Shown here in pieces: positions 6,035 to 6,213 of a stretch of 6,213 nucleotides of DNA. Source of the DNA: Anaerolineaceae bacterium. GTDB lineage: Bacteria > Planctomycetota > Phycisphaerae > FEN-1346 > JAACEH01. Made by a program: the position numbers and the translations under genes. The DNA is taken from assembly GCA_011682595.1 (NCBI GenBank), contig JAACEH010000119.1, positions 1 to 6,213 on the forward strand. Reading direction: 5' to 3'. Each line of letters starts with the position of its first letter. Position 1 is the first letter of the stretch. The notes beneath the pieces are model-generated. The model saw only the letters and a program-made list of their open reading frames with translations, was not told the origin of the DNA and did not search any database.

Positions 6035-6213
6035 CGGCGGCCGGAATCGTCTAAGGGGCTGTTGCAATGCCTTGGGCGTCGCGAGGCCGAGCGAAAAGTT
6101 CGCGGGTCAGGCGGCAGGTGCAAAACTCACCGGAGGCTCCAGCCAGGAGCCCCGTCGAGGACGTTTTGTGCCCACAACGCAGGGTGTACGTCAAGATTGT
6201 AGGTAAAGTCAAG
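6035..6213. other. downstream region without a supported gene
   Basis: The 179 bases after secDF hold no recognised coding region, and I see no good promoter. Besides the nested stem-loop there is a small GCGAA/TTCGC hairpin (6091-6103) and, at 6055-6067, GGGGCTGTTGCAA, which resembles terminal inverted repeats of some insertion sequences. A frame from ATG 6067 stays open to the window edge (49 codons) but lacks a ribosome-binding site and any recognised motif. Confidence 0.4.
6117..6172 (+). terminator. nested stem-loop downstream of secDF, possible 3'-end structure
   Basis: The inner hairpin has 9 pairs with one bulged A: CGG-a-GGCTCC (6131-6140) with GGAGCC-CCG (6146-6154), loop AGCCA. 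It is enclosed by a second helix, 6117-6126 with 6163-6172 (10 pairs, two G-U wobbles, including AAAA/TTTT). The run of four T residues belongs to the outer helix and does not directly follow the inner hairpin, so intrinsic termination is uncertain. It starts 83 bases after the secDF stop and is the best candidate in the window for the end of the transcript. Confidence 0.3.

Noticed and set aside
6067..6213. Open frame from ATG 6067 to the window edge (49 codons)
   Set aside because: No Shine-Dalgarno sequence, Arg/Ser/Pro-rich composition, no recognised motif, and overlap with stem-loops. Too short and incomplete to call.
1..6213. tRNA or rRNA genes, CRISPR arrays, complete insertion sequences
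   Set aside because: I found no cloverleaf with a T-loop motif, no regularly spaced direct repeats, and no transposase. The only repeats are the inverted repeat before tgt, the short yajC duplication and local hairpins.

Overview
The window is GC-rich (roughly 60% by eye). It reads as a bacterial chromosomal housekeeping segment with every gene on the + strand: the 3' part of a SpoIID/LytB-domain protein gene, then tgt, yajC and one very long fused secDF gene. The large SecDF fusion, the SpoIID-family cell-wall protein and the GC-rich codon use suggest a planctomycete-like bacterium, perhaps Phycisphaerae. That placement is inferred from family knowledge, not from a marker gene.

Layout: 1-764 is the SpoIID/LytB gene, truncated by the window edge. 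765-903 is a short intergenic stretch dominated by a long imperfect inverted repeat (792-883) that folds as one rod of about 32 base pairs. 904-2016 is tgt, tRNA-guanine transglycosylase. 2017-2088 is a short gap; the 3' end of tgt and this gap carry the best sigma70-like promoter in the window (TTGATT-17-TATAGT). 2089-2580 is yajC with a long Pro/Ala/Thr-rich N-terminal extension. 2581-2767 is a 187-base gap with a hairpin right after yajC and no convincing gene. 2768-6034 is secDF (1088 codons), with SecD and SecF joined in frame and an unusually large extracytoplasmic domain in the SecF half. 6035-6213 holds no gene I can support, but it contains stem-loops and a sequence resembling an insertion-sequence end.

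How the genes work together: tgt-yajC-secD-secF is a classic bacterial cluster. Tgt starts queuosine modification of tRNA. YajC and SecDF are accessory membrane subunits of the Sec translocon, and SecDF uses the ion gradient to pull proteins out on the far side of the membrane. The SpoIID-family protein would act on peptidoglycan outside the cytoplasm.

No obviously new multi-gene system is present. The most unusual items are the rod-like inverted repeat before tgt, the enlarged SecF domain with a substituted signature residue, the possible internal promoter that uncouples yajC-secDF from tgt, and the structured region after secDF.
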